Below, in pieces: positions 18,005 to 26,945 of a DNA stretch of 45,859 nucleotides. The DNA comes from K189A clade bacterium (GTDB lineage Bacteria; Pseudomonadota; Gammaproteobacteria; Pseudomonadales; Azotimanducaceae): the NCBI GenBank assembly GCA_902528515.1, contig CABZTD010000015.1, positions 1 to 45,859 of the forward strand, given 5' to 3'. Both the position numbers and the translations under genes were made by a program. Every line of letters begins with the position of its first letter. Within the stretch, counting starts at the first letter, position 1. The notes beneath the pieces are model-generated. The model did no database searches. It saw only the letters and a list, made by a program, of their open reading frames with translations, and was not told the origin of the DNA.

Positions 18005-18855
18005 ATTCCACCCCGGAATCGTGTCGCATTGAGTCCTCGTTTCTTAGCTCGCCTTTTATTTTTAGTGACCTTTTATTACCGCAAAAACCGTCAAAGTAAT
18101 GACAGTTGCAAGCACATGCAAAAATGGTAAGTGAACAAAAACCTCCTGTCTTCCAGTTCAACCGCGGAATCCTTTCTAGCTTAATATATGAAGAATGCCT
18201 CTGAAGTAGGCGAAAGAAAGGAAGTCCCGTTTGAATAAGGAGATTGGCGAAGCGCTTATCTGTGAAGGCATGCTTACCGACCTTCCTTTGCTTGCTAATA
18301 ATGCAGTCAAAACGCTCCGCATCATGGGGGATGCGTATGCATCTTCATTAAGGTGGTCACTAAATTGCGCGATACCCAGGGCATGGATTAATGTTCGCGC
18401 ATAACTGCCTGGTATTAGCTTAGTAGATGATTTCATCAGCCCCGAGATAGAGTTGGTTGACCTTTGTTTATCTTCCCCCTCACTAGCATTGGCACTGTTA
18501 CGATTGAAGTGAGAGGCGGGTTAAAGAGCTAGGCTATCGCTATCAGCCATTATTCGGTAGGTCGACACAGATGGTTTAAATCTCGAGCCGAGCCTGGCGA
18601 TGTTTTTTTGAATTTTTAGTGACTTAGCAATCGTTCGCTAATATCTTCGTTGCAGCGTCGATGCTTTTTGCCCTACCTGGGTGGTGAAATTCACGTACCC
18701 CACGGCATTATAGAAACGACGGTGATGTCTCAGTCACTGCGATTCAACACAGTCACTGCTTCGACATTTTATGTACTACAAATCGATTTTTTTGAACCCA
18801 GCGCTGCGTCTGAGTAAGACTCGGGATTTTTGATCCTCATATTGAGGAGACGGGG
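18005..18855. other. Long intergenic stretch with a probable gene remnant
   Basis: About 850 bases without an intact gene. The middle part, 18231-18512, reads on the plus strand as a protein-like sequence broken by a stop and is listed as a pseudogene candidate. The right end contains ATTGAGGAGACGG, a ribosome-binding site for the small frame at 18856. Confidence 0.45.
18231..18512 (+). pseudogene. Decayed gene fragment, possibly HDOD-like
   Basis: In one frame from TTG 18231 the sequence reads NKEIGEALICEGMLTDLPLL..NAVKTLRIMGDAYASS and stops at a TAA (about 18402). It then continues in the same frame with SLVDDFISPEIELVDLCLSS and PSLALALLRLK before a TGA at 18510-18512. The second piece resembles the HDOD domain segment E-L-x-x-L-x-x-x-D-P-x-L-x-x-x-L-L-R-L. 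A short frame upstream (ATG 18188 to TAA 18238) overlaps the start. The internal stop and abrupt end suggest a decayed regulatory gene. The HDOD match is by eye only and weak. Confidence 0.25.
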
Positions 18856-19059
18856 TTGATTATCGACGAAGTATCATTATCTGGGGCGTTGAAATACTGC
18901 AGCGTTGTGCGCCACGAGCTAAAAAGATTGGTTAACGAAGCGATGCTTCAGCAGCGATTACTGATAAATGATCCAGTGGATGTTGCCGAGACGATGAACT
19001 GGGAGTCTAAAACAGCACTTATTGGGGGCCGTCTAATCCATGTTGCCTACAGCACTTAA
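18856..19059 (+). CDS. Possible small protein overlapping the start of the semialdehyde dehydrogenase gene
   Basis: 67 codons from TTG 18856, preceded by ATTGAGGAGACGGGG with a good Shine-Dalgarno. It ends 20 bases inside the dehydrogenase gene, whose own ATG at 19040 has no obvious ribosome-binding site. This arrangement would fit translational coupling. The product is a charged helix-like sequence (VVRHELKRLVNEAMLQQRLL) with no family that I recognise. It could be a real small gene or leader, or chance. Confidence 0.35.
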   Translation: MIIDEVSLSGALKYCSVVRHELKRLVNEAMLQQRLLINDPVDVAETMNWESKTALIGGRLIHVAYST

Positions 19060-20533
19060 CGCAGAAGAAATAGCGGGCCTTTCCGAAAAGGCCTTTTTCA
19101 AAACCAACGCGCTTATCGCGGGACGCTGGCAAAGTTCCGCTACGGGAGATACGTTCGCCGTAGACAATCCGGCTACTGATGAGGTCGTAGCGCTTGTTGC
19201 GAATTGCGGTGAAATCGAGACAGAGCATGCCATCGCAGCGGCGAAAGACGCCTTAGCTGGTTGGGCGCAAACCCCAGCAAAACATCGAGCCAGAATGCTA
19301 CGGGCGTGGTTTGACCTGATCATTGAAAACGAACAAGACCTTGCGTGTCTGTTGACCGTTGAGCAGGGCAAGCCGCTGGACGAAGCGCTCAGCGAAGTTC
19401 GATACGGTGCCAGTTATATAGAGTGGTTTAGCGAGGAAGCGAAGCGCATTTATGGCGACGTCATTCCAGCTCCCAGTACAGATAAACGCATCTACACGCT
19501 CAAGCAACCTGTTGGCGTGGTGGCCTGCATCACGCCGTGGAATTTTCCCAGCGCCATGCTCGCGCGTAAAATCGCACCAGCGCTTGCAGCAGGTTGCACC
19601 GTCGTCTGCAAGCCAGCAAATGAAACACCACTTTCGGCCTTTGCTTTGGGTCACTACGCGATAGAAGCGGGGGTGCCTGCCGGTGTTATCAATATCTTGT
19701 GTGGCAAAACCCAAGAGATTGGCGCAGCTCTTACCGGCAGTTCAGTCGTCAGAAAACTCTCGTTTACCGGCTCAACCGCAGTGGGCAAGATGCTTACTGC
19801 AGCCTGCTCTGGCACCATGAAAAGGACCTCCATGGAGCTGGGCGGGAACGCACCTTTTATCGTTTTCGCCGACGCCAATTTGGAAGCCGCAATCGATGGG
19901 CTGATGGCCTCGAAATTTCGTAATAGCGGCCAAACCTGTGTTTGCGCAAATCGCGTCTTGGTTGCAGAAGAAATTATCGAACAGTTCACACAGATGCTGG
20001 CAGACAGGCTATCGAAATCTGTGCTGGGCAACGGTTTGATTCAGGACACAACCATTGGGCCATTAATTCAAAAGAGCGCCGTAGCAAAAGTTAAAGGACT
20101 AGTGACTAGGGCCATTGAGCAGGGTGCAAGGCCAGTGAATGCGCACCATGAAACGCCGGCTAAGGGCAACTTTGTACCGCCCTTGATACTCAAAGACGTG
20201 ACCGCGGACATGGAGATTTTCGATGCCGAGATCTTTGGCCCTGTAGCGACCCTCATAAGCTTTAATCATTACGATCAGGCTATTAAGCTCGCCAACCAAA
20301 CCACAGCCGGGTTAGCTGCTTATGTCTACACGCAAAACGCTAGTACGATGATCAAGGCCAGCGAGCAGTTGGAGTTCGGCATTGTCGGAGTCAATGAAGG
20401 GATTATTTCAAACGAGATGGCGCCCTTCGGCGGAGTGAAAGAGTCCGGGCACGGCAGAGAAGGATCTAAATATGGTCTGGAAGATTATCTTGAGGTGAAG
20501 TACGTGTGCCTTGGGGGTTTGCACGAGGCCTAA
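19040..20533 (+). CDS. gabD: NAD(P)-dependent succinate-semialdehyde dehydrogenase family protein
   Basis: 497 residues, the usual length of an aldehyde dehydrogenase. Cofactor and active-site motifs are all present: Asn168 in TPWNFP, the FTGS turn at 242-245, the general base Glu266 in SMELGGN, and the nucleophile Cys300 in [11 protein letters not shown]. The Cys-x-Cys arrangement (Cys300, Cys302), the [13 protein letters not shown] string and the late [21 protein letters not shown] string are those of the GabD group (succinate- or glutarate-semialdehyde oxidation). The reaction would be semialdehyde plus NAD(P)+ to dicarboxylate in the cytoplasm. It lies 700 bases upstream of an oxygenase operon and near a polyamine-type importer, so it may finish breakdown of an imported amine. 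Malonate or malate semialdehyde are alternative substrates. Confidence 0.88.
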   Translation: MLPTALNAEEIAGLSEKAFFKTNALIAGRWQSSATGDTFAVDNPATDEVVALVANCGEIETEHAIAAAKDALAGWAQTPAKHRARMLRAWFDLIIENEQDLACLLTVEQGKPLDEALSEVRYGASYIEWFSEEAKRIYGDVIPAPSTDKRIYTLKQPVGVVACITPWNFPSAMLARKIAPALAAGCTVVCKPANETPLSAFALGHYAIEAGVPAGVINILCGKTQEIGAALTGSSVVRKLSFTGSTAVGKMLTAACSGTMKRTSMELGGNAPFIVFADANLEAAIDGLMASKFRNSGQTCVCANRVLVAEEIIEQFTQMLADRLSKSVLGNGLIQDTTIGPLIQKSAVAKVKGLVTRAIEQGARPVNAHHETPAKGNFVPPLILKDVTADMEIFDAEIFGPVATLISFNHYDQAIKLANQTTAGLAAYVYTQNASTMIKASEQLEFGIVGVNEGIISNEMAPFGGVKESGHGREGSKYGLEDYLEVKYVCLGGLHEA

Positions 20534-21235
20534 TCGAAGCACTCGTTGGTGCCGCCGCGTCTTACTTTAACCAGACATTCCTTAGCTTGATCAGTTGATA
20601 CATGCTTATTTCGGGCTGTGCTGTGCAGTCTGATGAACATATTTTGACTAGGGCGATGTCCAAAGCATAGTTTGCATTGAGGTCACGCTGTCAAAGGACT
20701 CGTGGTTTCGGTAGCGCAACCAATATGCGAGTCAGAGGTGTCCTCTGTTGTTGACTTTCAACAATAGGAGCCGCGGTATTTCGACGCACGACTCCAGCCG
20801 TAAAAGATCACAGGGAAGTTGACTCAAACCAACTAGGACGGTGAGCTAATTGAGAACTTGCTCTGAAGTGGGTTGGTGCGGTGCTATCGCCTGCGGTTAA
20901 GTGGCTAGCAATGGCCCACACGTTGGACGAGACTTGCTTGTAGAATCGGGTATTGCAACTTTTTTAAAAGGCATTCTGAGAGGACTTTCTGAGCGAATTT
21001 TCGCAAGCCTGCCGTAAAAAACGTTATCCAAGATCTAGCGAAAAACACAACTTGCCTTTCACTAGTTGGATTGTTTGTATCTAAAGAAATTCGTTTGGCT
21101 CAAGCCTTGAGGGGTTGTTGCTCTCGTTGTATCGTTTTTTGAAAGTCGGCGGATTTGAATTGGCTTGCCGAGCATCTGTGTCAGCGACAATGCTGAACAT
21201 GAAAATTAAGAGAGTTTTTACGGAGCGAAGAAAAC
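20534..21235. other. Intergenic stretch before the oxygenase operon
   Basis: About 700 bases with no supported gene. It contains a small perfect hairpin at 20748-20764 (TTGTTG/CAACAA) and an imperfect palindrome near 21180-21197 (TCAGC-GACAAT-GCTGA), 40 bases before the operon start, which could be an operator. The ribosome-binding site of the next gene is the GGAG in CGGAGCGAAGAAAAC. No -35/-10 pair is clear. Confidence 0.4.
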
Positions 21236-21889
21236 ATGGGTCAACGGAACCTGATCGAAGGAACACCGGTGTTGGTCGTAGTAGATATTCAAAACGGAGA
21301 CCCGCCACAAGACGGCGTGAGCCCTATTCCGCATATGGAAAGCGACGGCTCTTGGGTCAATAACGCGACCAAACTCATTCAAGGCGCAAGGGACGCTAAT
21401 GTACCCGTCGTCTTTATCCAAGAAGCACATCGTAGAGATCTTATCGACTTCGGCAGAGAATTAGATGGCGCGGAGGGCGTGCATCTGCTTGAGGGCGATC
21501 ACGGCACTGATATCCGCTCTGAAATTGGTATGAGAGAAGACGACTACTTTATCAAAAAGCGCAGATACTCTTGCTTCTTTGGCACAGACTTTGAGCTACT
21601 CATGAAAGGGCTTCACGCAAACACACTGATCTTTATTGGCGGGCTGACGGATGTTTGTGTTCATTACTCTTTCGTTGATGGCCACCAGAACGATTATTTC
21701 TGCCGCGTTGTTGAAGATAGTGTGACGGGTTCTTCTCTGCACGCACACGAGGCCTCTCTGAATGCCATGGAGTACTTGCAGACAGGGGCGCGGCGGAACA
21801 CTGAGGAGGTACTGCGCGCCTTTCAGCGAATAGCCGAAGATTTGCAGGTAGCTAACACCATCACAGAGCCGCGGAGTGCAGTGACATGA
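21236..21889 (+). CDS. Isochorismatase-fold cysteine hydrolase
   Basis: 217 residues. The catalytic triad of the family is visible: Asp17 in VLVVVDIQNG, a Lys at 107/108 in FIKKRRYSCFFGTDFE, and nucleophile Cys141 in GGLTDVCVHYSF with the usual preceding dipeptide. Members hydrolyse amides, carbamoyl groups or vinyl ethers, e.g. nicotinamidase, N-carbamoylsarcosine amidase and isochorismatase. In this setting, ahead of two oxygenases and near an amine-type importer, an amidohydrolase role on a nitrogenous substrate is more likely than isochorismate cleavage (inference). It is the first gene of a four-gene chain; its stop overlaps the next ATG by four bases. Confidence 0.88.
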   Translation: MGQRNLIEGTPVLVVVDIQNGDPPQDGVSPIPHMESDGSWVNNATKLIQGARDANVPVVFIQEAHRRDLIDFGRELDGAEGVHLLEGDHGTDIRSEIGMREDDYFIKKRRYSCFFGTDFELLMKGLHANTLIFIGGLTDVCVHYSFVDGHQNDYFCRVVEDSVTGSSLHAHEASLNAMEYLQTGARRNTEEVLRAFQRIAEDLQVANTITEPRSAVT

Positions 21890-22998
21890 GTCAACTGCTA
21901 ACTGCTGACGATATCGCAACGCAAGGTCAAAGCTGGAGCACTCTTCCAGTAATAGATATGCGTTGCTGGACAGAAGGAAATGCGCAGGAGAAAAAACAAT
22001 TCGCGCAACAAGTAATTGAGACTTGCAAAGCGGCGGGGTTTTTTTACATATCAGGACACAACGTAACGCCTGAGGCACTGCAAGACGTTTATGCTGCGAG
22101 CAAAGATTTCCACCGGCAAAGCTTGGAGTTTAAATCCAATTATCACATAGCCGATAGCCGTCATCATCGCGGCTGGGTGCCATCTTCTGAGGTGGGTGAA
22201 TTCGAAAAGGATGGTGATCATCACAAAGTATTTTATGAGTCCTTCGACCTGTCTTTTGAAGTAGCATTAGACGACCATCGAACCCATCAGGGGTATGGTT
22301 TGGTAGGTCCAAACGTCTGGCCGAATCTTTTAGATTTTCAATCAAAGGTCACTGCTTATTACGATGCCGTATATGCTTTGGGACGAGAGCTTTTGAGTAT
22401 TTTTGAATGCGGCCTTGGCATGGCGCATGGAACGCTGCTTAAGCAAGTGACTGCACCGCCATCACAACTGCGCCTGCTTAAATATTTCGAAAACGATGCT
22501 CCCGCAGATCGTTTGAATCACGGTATTGATGCTCATTCGGACTTTGAATGTTTGACTATTCTGCATGCGACGCATCCCGGACTACAGTTGCTTTCATCTG
22601 ACGACCATTGGGTCGAGACGCCCCCTGTAAAAGATTGTTTTACGATATTAGTGGGCGACTGCCTTGAGGCCTGGACCGGCGGCTATCTCAAAGCAACGCA
22701 ACATCGTGTGGTGAATCGAGGGATCGAGAGATTTTCTCTCCCTTTCTTTTTTAGTGCTGACTATGACTGCGAAGTGATGCCGCAAAAACCTTTTGATACC
22801 GCTGAAGCTATGGCTGCCTACCCGGCGTTTAAGGCCGGCGAGCATCTTTACAGCCGCACAATCACGGTTTTCCCCTATCTGCGGAAATTAGTAGACCAGG
22901 GAAAACTGACCATCAACTTTGAAATAAAAGAAGAGAGCCCCTTTAAAAGATTGTCGGTCGAGGAGAGAGCTATGCTAGAAAATACTGCCCAAGGATGA
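21886..22998 (+). CDS. 2-oxoglutarate/Fe(II)-dependent oxygenase, isopenicillin N synthase-like
   Basis: 370 residues of the IPNS/2OG-Fe(II) family. The N-terminal part has the typical LPVIDMRCW and CKAAGFFYISGHNV segments. The iron ligands are His217 and Asp219 (DAHSDFECLTIL) and His273 (ATQHRVVNRG). Arg282-x-Ser284 (ERFSLPFFFS) would bind the 2-oxoglutarate carboxylate. Between them is the conserved LVGDCLEAWTGGYLKA. Enzymes of this type hydroxylate, demethylate or desaturate small molecules using O2 and 2-oxoglutarate. It is coupled by 4-base overlaps both to the hydrolase before it and to the Rieske oxygenase after it, so the three probably act on one pathway. Substrate unknown. Confidence 0.9.
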   Translation: MSQLLTADDIATQGQSWSTLPVIDMRCWTEGNAQEKKQFAQQVIETCKAAGFFYISGHNVTPEALQDVYAASKDFHRQSLEFKSNYHIADSRHHRGWVPSSEVGEFEKDGDHHKVFYESFDLSFEVALDDHRTHQGYGLVGPNVWPNLLDFQSKVTAYYDAVYALGRELLSIFECGLGMAHGTLLKQVTAPPSQLRLLKYFENDAPADRLNHGIDAHSDFECLTILHATHPGLQLLSSDDHWVETPPVKDCFTILVGDCLEAWTGGYLKATQHRVVNRGIERFSLPFFFSADYDCEVMPQKPFDTAEAMAAYPAFKAGEHLYSRTITVFPYLRKLVDQGKLTINFEIKEESPFKRLSVEERAMLENTAQG

Positions 22999-24086
22999 CA
23001 AATCAGCTAATCCGGCTACAGCCCTCAGATGGCTACGTATTGCAGCCAAATCACTACTACTCTCAACAATGGTTCGATACTGAGCAAAAGAATTTGTTCG
23101 GTAGAACATGGACCTTTGCAGGATTAGAGGCGCAGCTAAGCGAGGTAGGTGATTACCTCTTGGTGGAGGTTGGCTATCAACCTATGCTTGTTACCCGATC
23201 AAAAGACGGCAAGCTGAATGCACTGCATAACGTCTGCCGGCACCGGGGAGCGAAAATGCTAACCGAATGCGGGCGCGTTCAAGGAATTTCCTGCCCTTAT
23301 CACGCGTGGCGTTACGAACTAAGCGGAGAGCTCACCCACGTGCCGCAGCAAACAACTCAATTTCCTGATCTGGAAATGAGTGACTGGGGATTGTTGAAGG
23401 GCAGCGTTGCGCTGTGGGATGGCCTGGTTTTTGTCCACGCAGACCCAGATGCTCAGCCGTTATCCCATTGGTTTGCGGGATTGGATAAACGGCTGGAAAG
23501 GTTTCGTCCATCACGGCTGTGCGAGATCAACGTGAGTGTTTACCCGATAAAAGCCAACTGGAAATTTTTCGTCGAAAACCATATAGATTGGCTGCATCTT
23601 TACTACCTGCACTCAAGCAGCTTAAGAGACTTTGCTCACGATACCGGCGAGCTAACGCAACACGGTCCGCATTGGACGTCCTTTGAGAATGTCCGTGATG
23701 GGCAAGATTCCAATGCCGCTGAGAGGCGCCCTGGACTTAAAGAAATCCCTGGCCTGCATGCTGACGATGCCTTTATCGGCGCACATCTTATTTTCCCTAA
23801 CCTCGCTTTACTGACTAGCCCGACGTCATTTGCGACGGTTAACGTGCAGCCAACTGGCCCGGAAACCTGCGAAGTAGAAATTAGAACCCTTGCAATGCCT
23901 GGAAGCGTTATGCCCGAGGAGGGTTTCAAGGAGCTAGATCAGGTAATGGGCGAGGACTGCGGCGCAGTAGAACGGCTACAGCAGAGTGTCCGCTCCAGCG
24001 CTTTTTCGGTCGGCCCAATGGCGAAGCGCTGGGAGGAACCCATAGTGAAATTCCAGCAATCTTATTGCGGATTCATGGGCCTGTGA
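22995..24086 (+). CDS. Rieske non-heme iron oxygenase, catalytic alpha subunit
   Basis: 363 residues. The Rieske [2Fe-2S] cluster ligands are Cys81 and His83 (NVCRHRGAKM) and Cys100 and His103 (ISCPYHAWRYEL). The mononuclear iron site follows as Asp198-x-x-His201-x4-His206 in FVENHIDWLHLYYLHSSSL, with a further acidic ligand candidate in VMGEDCGAVERLQ. This is the aromatic-ring-hydroxylating dioxygenase alpha family, which also contains demethylases and monooxygenases acting on quaternary amines such as glycine betaine, stachydrine and carnitine. It needs a reductase; none is encoded next to it. The 4-base overlaps at both ends place it firmly in the 21236-24745 operon. Confidence 0.9.
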   Translation: MTNQLIRLQPSDGYVLQPNHYYSQQWFDTEQKNLFGRTWTFAGLEAQLSEVGDYLLVEVGYQPMLVTRSKDGKLNALHNVCRHRGAKMLTECGRVQGISCPYHAWRYELSGELTHVPQQTTQFPDLEMSDWGLLKGSVALWDGLVFVHADPDAQPLSHWFAGLDKRLERFRPSRLCEINVSVYPIKANWKFFVENHIDWLHLYYLHSSSLRDFAHDTGELTQHGPHWTSFENVRDGQDSNAAERRPGLKEIPGLHADDAFIGAHLIFPNLALLTSPTSFATVNVQPTGPETCEVEIRTLAMPGSVMPEEGFKELDQVMGEDCGAVERLQQSVRSSAFSVGPMAKRWEEPIVKFQQSYCGFMGL

Positions 24087-24745
24087 GCAACCTAGGCCAG
24101 CGTAGAGAGCCGGGGTTAGTTGCAAATACGCGTCCTTTCGGAGTGCCCTCCGCCAACGCATGTCCAAAACTGACCGGTAAGAGACTTGTACGTGAATATA
24201 TGCTGATCAACGATGCCAAGGTTGAGGATTCAGTTGAGGTTTTATGGTTGCAGTGCAAAACATGGTTCGTCGACATAAGAACGGGTTTCAATAAAGACTC
24301 GGGGAAGGGCTGGGCGTTTGCAGGTCAGATTGAATGGGAAGAGCCGAGAGTCACGTTTTATCATTTGATCGATACCGACGGCGATACTGGAAGTGACTGC
24401 GGCAGTTTTGTCTTTACGAACCTCGGTTGTTTGGAAGTCGGCGAAGTGATCCGCGATAACGTACTTTTACCCTTCGAAGAGAAGTGGTTGCGGTTTGCGG
24501 ACTCTTCAAGCACTCGCGCCTTCATCGCCGAGAATGACAATCAGCTCGCAGCGGTGAAAATCCAGCAAGCTAAATACACTGCCTGCGTCAGTAAGATTGG
24601 CGCAGCGATTTATGTCGATCAAGGCGGTGTGTTGGAACTTGATCGGGTATTCACAACCCGAGAGAAAGACACAGGCGGGGGCAGCACGATTGCGCTACTG
24701 GATTATTTTGCCTCGGCGCACTGGCAACTCGCCGAAACAAGCTAG
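24083..24745 (+). CDS. Hri1-like (lipocalin-type) protein
   Basis: I chose GTG 24083, which gives a GTGA 4-base overlap with the Rieske stop as at the other junctions, rather than TTG 24065. It has 220 residues. The core has features I associate with the fungal protein HRI1 family: LWLQCKTWFVDIR, GWAFAGQIEWEEPRVTFYH, LIDTDGDTGSDCG, then LEVGEVIRDNVLLPFEEKW. HRI1 proteins are lipocalin-like beta-barrels with no proven enzymatic role. A bacterial copy locked into an oxygenase operon suggests binding of the pathway substrate or product. The match is from memory of the family pattern and should be tested. It ends one base before the convergent binding-protein gene. Confidence 0.65.
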   Translation: MSNLGQRREPGLVANTRPFGVPSANACPKLTGKRLVREYMLINDAKVEDSVEVLWLQCKTWFVDIRTGFNKDSGKGWAFAGQIEWEEPRVTFYHLIDTDGDTGSDCGSFVFTNLGCLEVGEVIRDNVLLPFEEKWLRFADSSSTRAFIAENDNQLAAVKIQQAKYTACVSKIGAAIYVDQGGVLELDRVFTTREKDTGGGSTIALLDYFASAHWQLAETS

Positions 24746-24759
24746 GTTAACGCGTTAAC
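24746..24759. repeat. 14-base perfect palindrome at the convergent gene junction
   Basis: GTTAACGCGTTAAC is its own reverse complement. It sits exactly between the convergent ends of the Hri1-like gene (ends 24745) and the binding-protein gene (ends 24747), and encodes the last residues and stop of the latter. It could be a protein-binding site or chance. Confidence 0.5.
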
Positions 24760-25826
24760 GCGCGTTGCCACATTTTCTGCATATCGCTTGCCCGGTCGAC
24801 CATTACCTGAGAGGCGGGGGTGACTACCTTGCCAAGCGTCGAAACCTTTTCATATTCCATTTGAGTAAGGTTTAGATCATCGAACGGTAAGACCGGCGAG
24901 AGTTTCATCTTCCTCGCGTACTCTACCTGAATCTCTGGTTTTAAGCAGAAATCGACAAAGCGCTCGGCGCTGTTCAGATGCGGTGACGTTGCGGGGCAGG
25001 CAAAATAGCCGATGCCCATATAAGCGCATTCATTAGGAAACACCGAAGTCACTGGCAAACCCTTTTCCCCCAACAGCAGCGCCACGTCGTGGGGATACAT
25101 GCCGGTGACAATATCACCCGATCTTAGGCCCTGTTCCATTTGACTCTCTCCAGTCCACCATAGTTTGATCCTGGGCTTAATTTTGCGTAGCAGAGCAAAA
25201 ACTTCGCGAAGTCCCTCATCAGTCTCTAGTGATGAGTTCCCGTCGAGATAAACATTTGCCAACGTCTCGAGCAGACCGCCGTTATAAAAGCCCTGCAGAC
25301 CAATGCGATTTTTATATTGAGGTGATTCAAAAACTTCTTTCCAAGAAACAACCGGCTGACCCGCGGTTGCTGAGGTATTCGTTACGAGATTGATAAACCA
25401 AGCCATTGTCCCAACCCCGGTAATCCCGCCATCACCTTCGTTGATGTATTTGTCCTGAAGCCCGGTTAAGTTCTTTAGACTTGCCTTACTAAAAGGCTGA
25501 AGCATCCCACCTATTCTCTCCAAACGAATGATTTGGGAGCGAGTCAAAATAGTAAGATCGACGGGGGTAAGGCCATTTCTTACGGCATTGGCGATGCCAA
25601 AGACCCAAGTATCATCAAGACTCTGGCTGACGACGTTTACCGATATACCGGTCTCGTCAGTGAATTTATTCGCCACATAGCTGGTAAAGGCCTCCTGAAA
25701 AACACCGCCAAAAGCCGATACCGTGAACGGTCTTGATTGCGACAAACTAGCGGCGGCATAGCCACTAGATGGCAAGACTGCTGGCATAATTGCTGCTGAC
25801 AGCGAAAGGAATGAGCGTCTTTTCAT
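24747..25826 (-). CDS. ABC transporter solute-binding protein, spermidine/putrescine type (paralogue 1)
   Basis: 359 residues. The N-terminus MKRRSFLSLSAAIMPAVLPS is a twin-arginine-type export signal ending in GYAAA. The mature part has the family 1 solute-binding pattern: FTVSAFGGVFQEAF, GISVNVVSQS, then GVGTMAWFINLV, GRIGLQGF-like KNRIGLQGFYNGG, a WWTGESQMEQGLRSGDIV ligand-site segment, and SAERFVDFCLKPEIQVEYA near the end. This is the PotD/PotF-like group that binds polyamines and other amines. It is closely related to the next gene upstream (25878-26945). It is transcribed away from the ATPase/permease operon, and it would capture substrate in the periplasm. Confidence 0.88.
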   Translation of the reverse strand: MKRRSFLSLSAAIMPAVLPSSGYAAASLSQSRPFTVSAFGGVFQEAFTSYVANKFTDETGISVNVVSQSLDDTWVFGIANAVRNGLTPVDLTILTRSQIIRLERIGGMLQPFSKASLKNLTGLQDKYINEGDGGITGVGTMAWFINLVTNTSATAGQPVVSWKEVFESPQYKNRIGLQGFYNGGLLETLANVYLDGNSSLETDEGLREVFALLRKIKPRIKLWWTGESQMEQGLRSGDIVTGMYPHDVALLLGEKGLPVTSVFPNECAYMGIGYFACPATSPHLNSAERFVDFCLKPEIQVEYARKMKLSPVLPFDDLNLTQMEYEKVSTLGKVVTPASQVMVDRASDMQKMWQRALTR

Positions 25827-25877
25827 GGCAACGTTATATCCGTGTTTTTTTCGTTGTTAGAAGCAACAGCATAAAAC

Positions 25878-26945
25878 TCAGCGCGTAATCATGCGCTGCC
25901 AAAGCCGCTGTAGGTAATCTGCTTGCTCGACCATGACGGCCGCGGCCGGCATTATTGGAGGAATCTTAGTGCTTACCAAATCGAATTCATCCTGCGAAAG
26001 GCCAACCTCTTCACTTGGCAGCACCGGGGCTAATTTCATCGCCCGAGCAAATACTGCTTGGTTGTCAGAGCGAGAACAAAAATCGATGAAGCGATGAGCA
26101 TCGACTGTTCTAGTCGAGTTATAGGGGATACATAGTTTGTTGATGCCTGTGAAACTTCCTTCATCTGGAAACACGGAGGCGATGGGGAAGTCTTCGGCTG
26201 CAAGCAGCATTGCAATGTCGTGAAAGAACGACCCTGCAACCACGTTTTGGCTGCGCAGGGCCTGTTCCATTTGGCTTTCCGCGGTCCACCAAAAGCCTAC
26301 CTGCTCTTTAAGTTCGGCAATTTTCTCAACAACTTCACGGATACCTGCGCGCGACGCCAGTGTTTCAGCGCCGTCAAAGTAGGTTTTCGCAACAATCTCA
26401 ATCATTCCTCCGTCGTACAGTCCTATAAGTCCAATCTTTTTGCGAAAAAAATCATCCTCAAAAACTTCCTTCCAAGACGAAGGTGGATGGGTGACGGCTT
26501 CGGGGTTAATCACTATATTCTGATACCACTCCATCACACCAACACCCAAAGTGTTGTCTTCGGAAGTAAACAAATAGCGATCGCCTAGCCGAGCCGCCGC
26601 GGGCATCTCTTGCATTTGCAAGGGCTGGACGATGTTGCCCATTCTAGCGATCTTGGTGAGCCCAACTTGATCAAGGAACGTAAGGTCCATAGGGTCCAAG
26701 CCGCCCCTAACCGAGCGCACTAACGGAAATAACCAGTCATCTCCCTGTCCCTGGCTAATGGTCGTCACAGGTATACCGGTTTCCTGGGTAAATTTTCGGC
26801 AGATCTTTGACTCGAATTCATCTTGGAAAAAACCGCCAAACGCCGACACGCGAAGTGGTGCCCCACTAGGGGCCGCAGAATGCAAAACTGAACTGCTAAG
26901 TGTTGGTGCCGCTATCGCGGCTTTAAGGAAATGACGTCGTTTCAT
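25878..26945 (-). CDS. ABC transporter solute-binding protein, spermidine/putrescine type (paralogue 2)
   Basis: 355 residues from ATG 26945; a GTG three codons upstream is possible. The signal MKRRHFLKAAIAAPTLSSS fits the Tat consensus R-R-x-F-L-K very well. The mature sequence parallels the neighbour throughout (LRVSAFGGFFQDEF, GLDPMDLTFLDQ, GVGVMEWYQNIV, KKIGLIGLYDGG, FWWTAESQMEQALRSQNVV). It is thus a tandem duplication that has diverged to moderate identity. Two binding proteins feeding one permease would allow two substrates or affinities. It is divergent from the ATPase gene, sharing a 134-base promoter region. Confidence 0.88.
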   Translation of the reverse strand: MKRRHFLKAAIAAPTLSSSVLHSAAPSGAPLRVSAFGGFFQDEFESKICRKFTQETGIPVTTISQGQGDDWLFPLVRSVRGGLDPMDLTFLDQVGLTKIARMGNIVQPLQMQEMPAAARLGDRYLFTSEDNTLGVGVMEWYQNIVINPEAVTHPPSSWKEVFEDDFFRKKIGLIGLYDGGMIEIVAKTYFDGAETLASRAGIREVVEKIAELKEQVGFWWTAESQMEQALRSQNVVAGSFFHDIAMLLAAEDFPIASVFPDEGSFTGINKLCIPYNSTRTVDAHRFIDFCSRSDNQAVFARAMKLAPVLPSEEVGLSQDEFDLVSTKIPPIMPAAAVMVEQADYLQRLWQRMITR

